Assembly (NCBI GenBank): GCA_018466975.1
Contig: JAENRS010000017.1
Span: forward strand, 558,001 to 622,000
Reading direction: 5' to 3'
DNA from: Sparassis latifolia
Lineage: Eukaryota; Basidiomycota; Agaricomycetes; Polyporales; Sparassidaceae
DNA: 64,000 nt
In this document: positions 1-11,505 of the stretch, piece after piece
How the letters are laid out: the number at the start of each line of letters is the position of its first letter
How positions within the stretch are numbered: the stretch's first letter is position 1
The notes under the pieces: generated by a model
The model's input: only the letters and a program-made list of their open reading frames with translations
Database searches by the model: none
What the model was told of the DNA's origin: nothing
Position numbers and translations under genes: made by a program

Positions 1-228
1 CGCCTATGTGCACATGACGGCAGCGTGGGTGGAGAGATATTCATTTTCCAGGTTACATTCACTTCGATCAAAATAACTGGAGGGCTTCACTCGAGAGAAC
101 CGTACAAGTGGCAGACAAAGTAGTAAATGGCTATTGCGAGAAGGTAGAGGTTGACAACAACAATTCACTGGCCACACCTATGTTCGGTGTCAGCATCTTC
201 GGGGGTACCAAGCAGAAAAGACAGGCAC

Positions 229-1178
229 TCACAGCATAAGTGGAGCATAAACATCCTTACCCACAATGTCTACCAGCGGCATGTTGGTAGGGTCAAGAGT
301 GATCATAGTCTTCGCTGAAAGCTCCATAGCATACCGTATGAGAGCAAGCAAGAAGTCCGCCCAGGCACACACAACGGCAGGATCAATAGTGCCTTCGTGC
401 TGGCGGAACTCGATGGTCCCATACTTCGATACACTGACGAAGTTGACCTTGTAATCCCGCATATAATTCATCGGCTTGTTATCAGAGTCAAGGAGATCAT
501 CGAGGGCGGGATTCATCATGCATGTCAATTGCTTCACATCACGAGCGGACAGAATATGTTCAAGTACTTCTGATGTCTCGTAATCCACGAAGAATAAATT
601 AGACCTGTTGCTTCTGAGCATGGTATTGGTTATACCATGCCCAGCTGAACGATGGGCTGGGTGCAGCTCATCAATCGCTTCTATAAAGGTGGATAGAACA
701 ATAAGCAACATAAAATACGGCGGAGGCAGCCAATAAACGTACTCTCGTAGAGGATAGTGATCACTGCAATCTTCTTGAGCTCGTCCAGGGTAAACGTCTG
801 CCCTGGAGCCTTGCCGATACCAATATGAACATGGTATCCGGTACTCTCATTCGTACGCAGTAGCACGGTGCTGCATACGGAACCGAGAACATCACAGATT
901 TCGCTGTGCCAGGTAAGGCGAGTGACCGTGTCGGCATCGGTGAAGACGGGAGATATAAGCTCGACACCCTCCATCCGCCTGGTGAAAGCCTCTCTGCCTG
1001 GAGCGATGGAGTAGTCTTTAGCAATGATCCACGATGTCTCGCCGGTGGAGGGCCCATCATCCGAGACCTTGGCGGTTGCCGGGTGAGGGCCATTAGTGAT
1101 CGCCTTGGCAATCCTGTCACGAGCATCATAGCCCTCCGCAACAGCTTCAAGCTCGACACCGAGAGTGAGCAACTTCAT
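229..1178 (-). CDS. amidoligase-family protein (Amidoligase_2-like)
   Basis: Two exons, 1178-743 and 680-229, separated by a 62-bp GT-AG intron (681-742), give 295 aa. The start is set at the ATG beginning MKLLTLGVELE, because the open frame upstream has no ATG. The N-terminal GVELE, the ELISPV segment, YHVHIG and the late FRQHEGTID are the landmarks of the putative amidoligase family, ATP-grasp-related/glutamine-synthetase-fold enzymes thought to form amide bonds. Substrate and pathway are unknown. No signal peptide or membrane segment is visible, so a soluble protein is expected. At the 3' end a GTGAGT overlaps the stop and could splice to a short terminal exon changing only the last few residues. 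Family assignment is from motifs; the function is inferred. Confidence 0.8.
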
Positions 1179-2268
1179 GGTTGGGGGAAGTTTTATCGAG
1201 GGATGGAGAAACGCACCAGTCAAGACCGCTCATATACGAGACGATTGGAGTCCCGGGCGTCCACCGAAAATCGGCTCTCGTCCCGGTATCAAGAAATGTC
1301 GTAACATCAAGCCAAGGTCAGGCCATACATAACACACTTACAGGGAAAAAAAGAGGAGCTGTAAGTAGACAGGTCCTATGTAGAACAAGGGTACAAGCAT
1401 TTTGGGGTTCTGTGGACGATGTGGCATCGGTGGAACTTACTGTGAAGTGTCTCGCGTGTCCTCGTGTATGACTTGAGCATCGATTTCCAAAAGCGCGGGC
1501 AGCCAGATAAACATGTGGTACACCAGGACAAGAGAAGGGGGAAACGAGCGGAGATGTGGAAGCAGCGAGAGCACGGAGATGTGCGTCCCAGTGTAGTATT
1601 AGCCTGGGTCGAGTCAGCCATGAATAGTTGACCTGGGTATTTCCACATGCTATGATAGGGAGTCAGAGTTCAAGAGAGGTATGTTAAAACAAAACAGGAT
1701 GCATGCGAAAATCAGCCTGATGTGGAGTCAGCAATCATACTTCTGGTGGAACACGAGTTACTTCGGCCCTCGGAAACAAATACTAAAACAGAGAAGTGGA
1801 CATTCACGCCGTATCAGACGACGCGTACTGGAGAAGAAAGAAATCAGGGACGGTCACATTCCGGTCAAGAAGGCTTTTTGCCTACCTTTGAAGAGCAAGG
1901 ACATCGATAAAGGCGTTGAAATCATCCTGAAAAGCCGTGGTGTGCACATGAGAACTCACCGCACAAGCAGCTTTGCCAGAAGCTGGGGCAGCTGTTGTCT
2001 CCTTTAAGCAGACTACAAAGATAATCCCTTACTGAGTAGGAGAAGGCGGGGTTATTAGGGTCAGGCGTATCAAACCTTGATCAGACCTGCCAGTGGCCCA
2101 CGGTCGAATCCTTCTCGGTGACTCGGGCCCGGATGGTTTGAGATCAATTTAATTTTAAGACTCGTGAATCACGCAAACAGAGGGCGGTCGTTAGGATTCG
2201 ATTGGCGCCCAGCGGGCGCCTGGTCACGTCACGTCCAGCGTGAAGTTAGTTTGGATCCTTGAAATCCA
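1179..2268. other. intergenic, no supported gene
   Basis: Short open frames occur on both strands, but none has convincing splice structure or a recognisable motif. The first part is probably promoter and 5' leader of the amidoligase-like gene; nothing else was resolved. Confidence 0.5.
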
Positions 2269-2650
2269 ATTACCATCGTTGACCCGGATATGCCAAAATT
2301 TGGCACTTCTGGTCCCGCCGCGCAACACCTGGCGCGATAGTCTCCGGCAACCCATATGATATGGGTATGGCACGTAGAATACAACAGGTGGTTTTTCTGG
2401 ATTTTTTCGAGCAATGTTGACCATCATAGAGAGATGCCGCTGTGTGGCACCAGCCAAGTACAGTCCTGTGATTGCGAATTTTTTGGGATCCGAGCAGGCC
2501 ACACATACTTATCAAAAATTTGGAGCATCAAGAGTAGGCACACAGGCTTCTACCTCTGCAATTTCGAAGTGATCAGGTAAGAGAATAGAGCCGTAGGAAA
2601 AAATTTGGCACTTCTGGGACATTTGGCATATCCGGGTCCACGATAGTAAT
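2269..2650. repeat. small inverted-repeat element (MITE-like)
   Basis: A 29-bp arm at 2269-2297, centred on GACCCGGATATGCC, recurs inverted at 2622-2650 with about 27 of 29 positions matching. Just inside the arms a block reading AAATTTGGCACTTCTGG occurs in direct orientation at 2296-2312 and 2601-2617. The 382-bp span has no coding potential, which suggests a non-autonomous element. No target-site duplication was identified. Confidence 0.55.
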
Positions 2651-3160
2651 CACTGCAAAACCGAGAAAATCTCGGACCCTGAAGACAGTCTGAAGGCGCC
2701 TCCAAATCGACGTGTCTTAGGACCGGAACAACAAATATCTTTGGCCCCGAGAAAAGGAGGGAGCGGCCACCTTTTCGACGTGTTCGGCCCTGAAGACAGC
2801 TTCATATTCAGAGTACGAAGACGTTGATAACGGGTCGTATTCAGGGTAGGAGATGTTTCAGCCCCCTGTCTTCAGCATCTGAAGACTCCTACAATACACT
2901 CTGAAGATTCATATGAGATTCTATCTATTTGGACTGTTCCATGGCAAAATGTCGCATAAAATGGGAATTATATTTGATAATATATTATGTATATACACCA
3001 CCAGCATGTCCGACCTGCCCTATACCACTCGTGCGCTGCTAGAAGATCTCCCGTACCTCGTCCGCGCTCTGCACCAGGATTTTCATGCAGTGAAATTGAT
3101 GGTTCTGCAAGAATGATAGGATAATGAGAGGCTGGAGCATTAACATACGAAGTGCAGTAC
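2651..3160. other. intergenic, AT-rich, repeated GAAGAC motifs
   Basis: This stretch has several CTGAAGAC-type motifs between about 2690 and 2910 on both strands. A 36-codon plus-strand ORF starts at 3007 but has no independent support. No gene is called. Confidence 0.4.
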
Positions 3161-3440
3161 TTAGCTCAATGCTTGCACGTAAACCGTAAGCCCGGGAACC
3201 GGGAGTCCAGTACTTCTGCTGGCTGCAAGGTATTAGTGTGTCAATAGGCAGAAACATGATGAGCGCGGGAGGGGCAACTACGCACTGAGCGAGTACACGG
3301 TGTCATCCGTGGATGCGACGAGGGCGCTGATACAGCGCTCCGCAACAGCGTCGCACTCAAGCTCGCGGGGAAGGGCGGGAGGGCTGAGGAAGGTGATGGT
3401 TCTGGTGCAAGATGCGCTGAAGGACTTGAGTGAGGGTATG
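3161..3440 (-). CDS. possible small spliced gene or gene fragment
   Basis: On the minus strand an open segment (3440-3282) contains a stretch resembling real coding sequence, with PRELECDAVAERCISALV. It is followed by a well-formed 59-bp intron (3223-3281, GTAGTT...TTGCAG) and a second segment ending at a TAA (3161-3163). The joined frame stays open across the splice. No in-frame ATG lies between the TATAAG at about 3445-3450 and the first exon, so this may be a 3' fragment of a decayed gene. No family was recognised. Confidence 0.3.
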
Positions 3441-6289
3441 CCCTTATAAACCCTTTGCCCAGGCCTGTCTATGCATCCTCAGGTCCGAGCATTCTGCACA
3501 TCTTGAGAGGGAGAAGACAAGAGAAATAGCACAATTTTTGAGCGAAAGATGAACAACAGCATCTTCAGAAAGTCAAAGATGTGGTATCAATTGGAGTGGG
3601 AAGATGTTGCAAACAAGACATCTTCGACGCAAGAGATAGCATGGACCGACAGTGTATTCAAGGAATCTTGGGAGTGCCGGAAATACAGGATGTTCGACAT
3701 CTTTGGTGTCCCGTAACATGCCGTCAACTCCGAAGATGTGAGAGATAAGGTAAAACTGACGCGTCTTGGACTCTGACGATTTTGTGGGTTTTGCAGTGAA
3801 TAGACATATGTATTTGACACGAGGGAAGTGCCGCCTCCTCGCGGCAGAGACCTTGCTTGCGAAATTTGCCACCGCATAGATTCGAACTTGAGACGTCGCA
3901 AGCCGAGTCGGGACTTATGTCGGAGGATTTACTGCCGACCTGCCTTATCGGGCCAGCCGAGCGCGGGCGCCCGGTTCGCCTCCCCTATCTGGTCCCGCGC
4001 CCAAGGCAGCCGATCCGGCCACGTGCCCTCCGGATCTGACCACGTGCCCTCCGGCCTTGTGCACGTGCGCCGGACGCGCGTCGTGGTTCCTCAGAATTAG
4101 TCCTCCCGCCGCCGCCTTGCGACCCGCGTCGCTCGCGCGGGTCGGTTTTCATAAGGAGGTGACCACCCGCCCTGCGTTCTCCTTCCTCCTGGCTCTCGAT
4201 CCGTGGTTCCAGATCATACCCGCACCCCCTCGTGCCTTCGGTTTGGGCCCGCCTCTACTCTATGATCTACCACATCTCCCCCAGCGCGCCGACGACCCGA
4301 CTCGCGAGGCCGCCGCCCTGTCCTGAGCTCGCGGCCCGTCCTCGCTCCCATTTTGCAACCGGGGACTGCAGGACTCGCATGGCCTCCCTGTCCTGCCCAT
4401 TTTCTTATTTTTTTTTTCATCCATGTTCTCGTGCCGTCGGCATTGTCGTCGTGGTGATATGCTCTTCACGGTCACCTTGCGAACCCACTTTGTTTTTGCA
4501 GGAGGGCCTTGCCTCTGTGAGCACACTGCGGGGTCCACCATCTGCTCGATTCCCTGAAGGCCTAGAAACAGTACACACACTATGTAGATTCTGTTGTACA
4601 TACATGGCTACAATCCATCTTCTTCCTCCGAAAGGCCCGTGAGATCAACAACTCCCTCATGTTGGATCATCCAGTCTTCACTCGAGGCTTCACCGCCACT
4701 TCGGGAAGGTCCTGATCTGGCCGGAGGATAGTCTGTGAGAGTGCGGGCACTTCATGCACGGAAGGAACCGGGGAGTCGGAAAGCGCAACAATTAAGAGGG
4801 TGGAGAGACCTTGCAAGCAAGGTAAAGCAAGGTAATTAGAAACCCGCAATTTGGCTGTAGTGGGATAAGGAAATTGGCACTGTCAGAGCAAATGGTGCAC
4901 AGCGAGCAGCAGAATCGCATTTGACATGGCGGTACGACTCGGAAGCATACAAATATTGCGGTAAGTACATCAAAAATCGTAGCTACCTATAAGTACCTCC
5001 GGCAGTTCCAACAGGCGCGCAATGCCCGACGCCCGACATCTGACTGGCGCACCGCGGCGCCGTCCTCTTCTTCTCGATACTGATGATCGCGCGGAACGTG
5101 TTTTCAAATTTCAGGACCAGACAAACGTTGGGCATGGTTCGGGCAGCGACTGGTGGTCCACCTACTCCGCTCGACATTGGGTTTGTACTCACGATATGAA
5201 AAACGTCACAGAGTACAGGCTCGTACACTTGAAACGCAGCCTGGAGCCGCCGCCCTGAGCGAAACTTTGCACCGGTCTTGACCTTGTGGATCTCTTCCCG
5301 ATTCCTTGACAGAGATAATTATAACAGAATAGTGCGCGATAATACAGCACTCACCCAGAAGATGAGAAGAGAAGAGATTGAGCCAAGCCCGACGAAGTTG
5401 CTGTATACGTAGTACTGTCGGATTCACCAAGTCTGAACGTTGAACATTCAAATTGTAGAAGGCGAGGAAGCAATTTTGGTTCCGTGGCACTCGAGCATCC
5501 GGCTTGCAACTGATCAGCTTTGCACGGTACGACGATCGTGTAGGTGTGTATGACTCAAGATAGCATTGTGACACAGCTGTCACTTCAACTTGACTTCAGT
5601 GTCCTAAAATTGTAGCACAAGAGGAATTCGCGGAATCAGGTGTTCTCTATGCAAACATACATTTTGTTACTGGATTTCGTAGTCGGGGAGGGAGTAAAAC
5701 CAAGGTCCTTTAGGTTGTTCTAAGGTAGATAAGCGACAGTAGGGTGAAGACGAAGTCAGGTAGATAGGGTGAGGAGTCAGATAACAATGCACGCGCCGCC
5801 CAAATGATTACACACGAACGAAGGTCGAACAACAACAGCACTCACTAGCTATCCAACAACGATAAGTCCAGAAAAGTGCTATAAAAATAAAGTCCAAGTG
5901 GGCGGTGCACATATCAGGGCCCGGGGGATCGGACCGGAGGGTATACGTGTAGTAGAAGTCCGTGTTGACATGGTGTGGCGAAGGGGTCGTCGCCTGCGTA
6001 CGAGTTCGTCATGACGTGTAGGGTATGTCGTTGAGCACTGAACGAGAGACGTTATACGGTGGATTCCATAAGTCGCGATGGAGGTGTCGGTCGTGGCATC
6101 CCCGGAGCACGTCGTGGAAGACGGAGCGGTCTTCGTTGCGACTGTGCGAGACAGCCATGATATTAGAACTCAACGACATGTCAGAGGACTGCAGCTACTG
6201 ACATGGCGTGACATGATAATCTTAGCCATGGATATGGGAGCGTAACCCTTTATATCGAATATGTGTGATACCGCTGAAAAAACCCGACT
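3441..6289. other. gene-poor stretch with a GC-rich block
   Basis: About 2.8 kb with no gene that can be supported. From 3840 to 4420 the sequence is strongly GC-rich and includes three CACGTG boxes, listed separately. Around 4990-5580 the minus strand has open segments that could be relics of a membrane-protein gene, but no consistent exon chain was found. A 49-codon minus-strand ORF ends near 6010. The motif GACCTTGCAAGCAAG near 4808 recurs near 19463. Confidence 0.4.
4020..4067. promoter_or_regulatory. three CACGTG E-boxes at 21-bp spacing
   Basis: Palindromic CACGTG hexamers sit at 4020-4025, 4041-4046 and 4062-4067, exactly 21 bp apart, which is two helical turns. The first two share the context CACGTGCCCTCCGG. 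CACGTG is the classical fungal bHLH site (Cbf1/Pho4-type). No well-supported gene start lies nearby, so the target is unknown. Confidence 0.5.
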
Positions 6290-6658
6290 TTAGTGAAACG
6301 CTACGGTCGAAGATGAAGACTGCCCACCTGATCGTTGTCTGCTAACTTGCCAATTCATCCTCACAAGATCACCTCCACCTATATACCCTGAATAACCATT
6401 GTTTGTGGTTCGTTTCTCGTCTTCTCCGACAATCGAGCCCAGCGAAAACGACACAGGAAAGCCACTCCAATTCCACAGAGGTTTCCACGCCTCCGCGCTC
6501 ATCAACTGAGAACCGACCTCCGCCTCGAACTTAGCGTCCAACCTATGCGACAGCCGATAAAGCGAGCCGGAACCGACACAGAGGACGGCAAGGATGGAAG
6601 TGAGGAAGGATAGCACGGAAACAACCTGGAGAACAGACAGCGACAGGATTTCGCACAT
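6290..6658 (-). CDS. small predicted single-pass membrane protein
   Basis: A 122-aa intronless ORF starts at an ATG at 6656-6658. Residues about 7-30 form one hydrophobic helix (VLQVVSVLSFLTSILAVL), which could be a signal anchor. The rest is polar and ends in a Ser-rich tail. A second ORF in another frame runs upstream from 6854 with an Ala/Thr-rich sequence; it may be 5' leader, an extra exon, or chance. No family was recognised, so this is a plausible but unproven gene. Confidence 0.35.
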   Translation of the reverse strand: MCEILSLSVLQVVSVLSFLTSILAVLCVGSGSLYRLSHRLDAKFEAEVGSQLMSAEAWKPLWNWSGFPVSFSLGSIVGEDEKRTTNNGYSGYIGGGDLVRMNWQVSRQRSGGQSSSSTVAFH

Positions 6659-7394
6659 CGTAACACCCTAAGCTGAGTATGTCTGTGCTGGACGAGTGAA
6701 CCGGTGCTGCAGTCGTCGCACTAGCGGCCCCGACAGACGCAGTGAGAGCAGATATCGAGGAGAGGCGACGAAGGATGTCGAAACAAGGAAGAGGCTGGGC
6801 TGGGATGGAGGTTGGTCTCCCGTCGGCAAACCCCGCGAGCACGACTGTCGTCATGCATCATGTTGGCTGCAGAAATGCTCGTGTGCCCATCTTGTTTCGG
6901 GGATGAGTCTCTGTGTTTTGTCCGTGGTTACGTTGTGGGAGGTCATGTTTGTTTAGCTAGAATACAAGCTTAAGTGCAGCGCCAGCCGCTTCCGCAACGC
7001 CACTATGATCATACATATGTTCCTGGTCGACAGACGTTGATATCCTAGAATCGTCGTAATAAGGTGGGTGTTAAAAGCAAGCTTCGAGACTGCAGACTTT
7101 ATATTCACTTCATTAATTGGCGTCTGAACGTCAAATTCATGGGTGAACGTCCGAGTCTTCTGCCAGGCATATCAGAGAGTCAGATATGCAAGTCAGTGGT
7201 GGAAGTTAATATGCAGTATATTGACACGGTACAGGATCAGAAGTACATCAATTATACATGCGCAAAATCTAAAAACACAACCAAGATCTTAGCACGACGA
7301 CAGTCATTGCACAAGCGTGGGCCACGAAAAGATCTGAAGATACACAAAGCATGATGCATGATGACGAAAGGAGCGGACGAATGAATCACACCCT
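6659..7394. other. intergenic
   Basis: Probable 5' region of the small membrane-protein ORF and 3' flank of the kinase-like gene. ORFs on either strand are short and show no family motif. Confidence 0.4.
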
Positions 7395-10057
7395 TCAGTA
7401 ATCCCAGTCTGAGATCTGCAACTGCTCCCGAGCTTTCTGCGCCTCTTTGTCGACCATCTCGTGCCATGCACTCGACTTCCGTTGGCGCTTCTCTGAGTCG
7501 GGCTGAGGCCCGACGTAGTCTTTCCATGAGATCGCGCGCCCAAAATCAATGATGCGAAAGCTCGGGTTCTTCTTCGACCGTTTGTCGGGGGGTGCGGTGA
7601 GCGGCCCCGGCTGCATCAGCACGTTGCGCACATACATGGACTGCTGCACAAAATTCTCGTAGTGCAAACGAAGAATGAGGGAGTAGCACTCCGATCTAGA
7701 CGTCCCACAAGACAAACAAGACAAGCCAGTCAGACGTGATCACTAGAACGTAGCAATAACGACACACCTCTCGTCCTCATTGAATTTGTGCGGTTCGATA
7801 GGGTCGCCGCACTCTTCCATGAGGAGAATGGGACTCCCGCAGCGCAGCCGCTTGTCGTGATACTCATCGTAACCTTCGTATTCCTCGTCTTCCCACTCGC
7901 CGTTGTCGCCCAATGGCACGTAATACCCATAGAACTTGGGTACCACGGGGCCAACCGGTACGGGATGCTTGACGGGCGTGACGAGGTTGTAACCACACCA
8001 ATCCTGCATGAGGTGCTTCGGGAAGGCATCATACGACTTTGCCTCGTTCCGCAACTGGTTGTGAGCGGAAGCCAAATTGAGAGCTGTTTTCGCAGCAACA
8101 GTCACCTGCCCCGAGCGCGACCGCGCAGTCAGCGGCGCAGGGAGTGTCAGCGGAGCGCGTTGCACGAGCGAGTGGTTGCCGGCGCCCAGCTTATTCTTTT
8201 GCTTCAGGTACAGATGGCCAACGCGCTCCTCCTTATCCGCTTTCTTGTTTTTGCTCTCGGTCTCCTCTTCCTCTTCCTCTCCGTCTCCCTCTCCGTCTTC
8301 CTCTTCGTCTTTCTCCTCGTCTTCCTCCTCATCGTCCGGGGGGTCCCTATCAAACTTGGGAAAAATCCGTTTATACTTCCGCAATTCCTCGCGGTCCTCG
8401 CCGCCATTCGTCAACAGCTTGTGTACCATGAGCACGTCTGGGAAGAACTGCTCTGGAATGAACTCCTCGAGCTTAGGGAGATCCTTAGTAGAATAGAGCG
8501 CATTGTCCGAGGGAGGTGGTTTAGCCTTCCGTATTTCGTCGACCTTCTCCTCTAAGAGAGCAGAAGAAGCAGCGCCGCTTACAGACAGCTGCGTAATATC
8601 CTCCTTAGGAGCAGCGTCAACTACGGTCTCCGGAACGATGACTGGTGAATCTTGAGGGAGTACCACATCCGTCCCAGACTGATGGTCCGGTTTACTGTCC
8701 TCATCTACAGCGGCAGTGTCTGCAGCATCTTGGCCCGCTGCAGGGCCTTCAGGCTCGCTCTTCGGGGTATCATAGACCTGCATCGGGGCATCTGTCAAAT
8801 CGGACTCCACTTGCAACGGGCTGGAAATGAGGGTAGAATCATCATCAGGGCTGTCCCCAACCGGCTTATCCTGCACATCTGATGCAACCCGCACCTCTGC
8901 GGGAGAGACGTCATCTATTTGCATCGGTGTGTCTTGAACGACAAGCGAGGTGCCGTTCAGCTCGGGCGACGTGAACACGCCGACCGACTCAATACCGGTT
9001 TCAATGACGCCATTCTCTTTATGAGCAACTGCGTTCTCTCCCTCCAGCATGGAGGCGCCGCCGCTTCTCATAGCCGCGTCTGTGCTCACCGCCGACACGG
9101 CATTCTGCTGAGGAGAGGAAGACGTTGCATTAGCGGTGTCGTTGTCTGTAGAGAGACCAGCTTGTGCAACGACAGCACTAGCCTCAGCCATATCGACATC
9201 CAGAGGAGGCTGTGGGACTGTAACTTCCTTTGCGTTTGGTGTGTCGACGTTGAAAGCGCGTCCAGCATGGCGACATGCACAACTATGGGATCCAGGGTGA
9301 AGGCATAAGCGTGGACCTAGAACGAGACGATGTACGGTGCCATCCACAGAGTTGACCTGCTCTGTCACTAGAACTTCCACAACACCCACCGCATCCGCGG
9401 CCTCGGCTCTTTTCACCCCGTTTTTGCCGTTTTGACCGGGTGGCACGATCAGGGAGATAGGCGATAGCAATTTACTATCGTGAGCGTATGCGAACCCATT
9501 GTGCAATTCAGGACTCCAGAGATGGGAGTAAGGAACGCCAAGGGAGACATGACGGGGTTCTCGGAGTCGTTGGGTAGCAGGACATCCTTGTCGTCGGTAT
9601 GATCAAACAGCGAGCCGCCGTGTGTGGCACAGCAGCAAGACTTCTCGTCATCCTCGTCATCCGAATCGTCCTCTAAAATGCGGTAACGTACGATGCCGTC
9701 GTCCTCATGGTCTGAGCCCTCGTCCATTGCGCTGAGCGGGGGGTCAAGCCACATTCTGGCACCCTTGCGCAGCTTGAGTACGGGCCACGGCTTGCGCAAC
9801 CTCGGGCGTGGCTCGGGGGCCTCGAACTCTTCTTCGAGGTAGTTCTCATTGTACTCTTTGATCATACTCCGGGACCAAATCGTCATGAGGCCTACGTTCG
9901 GTATGCGCTCGATCCACATGAAGTCATCTATAGAGTGCGCCCAGATGAGGCCGTTGGGCGTGCGCATGCCCTTGGGCGGCGGTTTCGTGAGGAGGGGTCC
10001 ATTCGGGGCTCTTGCCCATTGGTGGGTCACGATGCGAGTGCGTTCGAGGGAGAACAT
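7395..10057 (-). CDS. kinase-like protein, agaricomycete type, apparent frameshift
   Basis: The gene starts at the ATG at 10055-10057 and reads to 9521. It then shifts by one base within 9516-9520 and continues from 9515 to 7768. A 72-bp intron (7696-7767) follows, then a last exon 7695-7395. With the shift repaired the product is about 863 aa. The C-terminus has kinase-fold hallmarks: LHYENFVQQSMYVRNVL where the catalytic loop would be, and SFRIIDFGRA as a DFG-like motif. The HRD Asp is absent, so a pseudokinase is likely. The middle is Ser/Thr/Asp-rich and disordered. An acidic, Lys-punctuated run encoded at about 8225-8345 is visible in the DNA as a CTC/CTT-rich tract. Cytosolic or nuclear location is assumed, as no targeting signal is seen. 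Confidence 0.75.
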
Positions 10058-10992
10058 GGTGGTTAGTGAGGGAGATGGACGACGATAGGGAGGGCTCTAA
10101 GCATTCATGAAGATGGATGTGCCACAAACAAAACGTGGCCTTGGCCGTCAACAAGTTTGGACCAAAGCAAATTGGCAACACGCGGAAAGCGTGTATCAAC
10201 GGAAAATGGGGACCCCTGAGGGGTCCCACAACCTCCAAAAATCCATACGGAAGCTCCTATATGTGTTTTAGTGGTATGAGTGAACATTCCTGCAGAGCTT
10301 CTAGGACTATAACAGGCGTACCCGCACAGAGTAGAAATTCGAAATACTGAGAATCAGACATCGTACCGTCGAAGAACTCGTCGTATTGAACAAAGAATTG
10401 TCACGATTGGACGGCACAATGGATAATCTCTATTCAAACCGTGCATGCGTGGAATTGCATTGTTCTTTGTTCCTTTGTCGAGTCAGAAGTGCTGAAACTA
10501 GACGACGCCTGCCATTTTTGGAAGGCAATCAAAATAGAAGTGTGACACATGCGTGACGCTGTGGCGTGGCGCTGACAGAGTCTTGTCACGTCCCTGCTCT
10601 TTCTCCCACTGGCAGCACACTCCAACTCTGGCTGTGAAGGCAACCTGTAATTTGGGTTCTTCCCCCAAAACGCGGACGGAGCACTTAGTATCTCTCATAT
10701 CTGAGCTGCTCTGAGTTGCTTTGACCCCAGGTCAGAGCCTTTCTAACGCTCCCCGTGCACCTCTAAAGCCGCCGGCTTACGCCTCTTCACGATCTGGTAC
10801 GAATTTTTCACGCTGTTCCTCCGCTTTTTTTAAAACCTCGTTGTAAGTTGTAATCGTTCATATTTACTCTTTGGAGTTACTCACAATTCGTACTTAGTCT
10901 CCAAAGCGCAGCTGCAAGCATCGTGCTACATACATCCAAAGTAACAGGCATTAGACTTATTCCCTGTCATCCCTCGTTGACTCCGCACCACG
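10058..10992. other. intergenic, promoter region for the small secreted protein
   Basis: Divergent space between the kinase-like gene and the small secreted-protein gene. The 3' half carries CT-rich runs and short A/T tracts as in agaricomycete core promoters. No gene is supported. Confidence 0.4.
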
Positions 10993-11196
10993 ATGCGTTT
11001 CTCCTTCATCCTGAGTGTGCTCGCACTCTCTGCTGTCGGCGCGTCCGCTTTTCCGACGCCTCTACATCATCTAGCCTTCGCATCCTCATTAGCTGAAGAT
11101 GTACCCCCGCGGGTCCCCGACAAGCAGCCTACTCCTCCTTCCGCTCCCGTTCAGCGCTCTCATACCTGGAGTCGTAGGACGAGAGCCCACCCATGA
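10993..11196 (+). CDS. small secreted protein (67 aa)
   Basis: This intronless ORF starts at an ATG with upstream context CCACG. It opens with a textbook signal peptide: MRFSF, a hydrophobic core (ILSVLALSAVG) and an A-S-A-F cleavage region near residues 19-21. The mature part is about 46 aa, Pro-rich and Cys-free, and ends in a basic stretch (WSRRTRAHP). It matches no known family and could be a secreted peptide or effector-like protein. The signal peptide is the main support for calling it a gene. Confidence 0.6.
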   Translation: MRFSFILSVLALSAVGASAFPTPLHHLAFASSLAEDVPPRVPDKQPTPPSAPVQRSHTWSRRTRAHP

Positions 11197-11505
11197 TTAC
11201 CCAGAGACTTTCGTCGTCTTCGACTACCATTATGTTATCGCTCTCAGACAATTCTAGTCATAGACAGTACATACTCATGGATTTTCTGCTTGTAATTCGT
11301 GTCTAGCTGCGCTATCCGCACGGAACTCTCGTACTGACCTGCTCCTTACTGCACACCTCTTATAGATGTATCCACTCACTGCGACAGCCTCTTCCTTCTA
11401 TGCCGTACACTTGTAGCTCGTTTCACTCCTCATCTCTCGGACTCTAGGACTCTGATATTTGTACAATCTTGTACTGCCCGTACATCTACTTTAGATTTCT
11501 TTAGT
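11197..11505. other. short convergent intergenic region
   Basis: About 300 bp between the small secreted-protein gene and the 3' end of the amidase. It holds 3' UTR-like T-rich sequence only. Confidence 0.4.

Noticed and set aside
8077..8555. Long plus-strand ORFs rich in Ser or Leu over 8.1-8.5 kb
   Set aside because: They are antisense shadows of the acidic low-complexity run in the minus-strand kinase-like gene.
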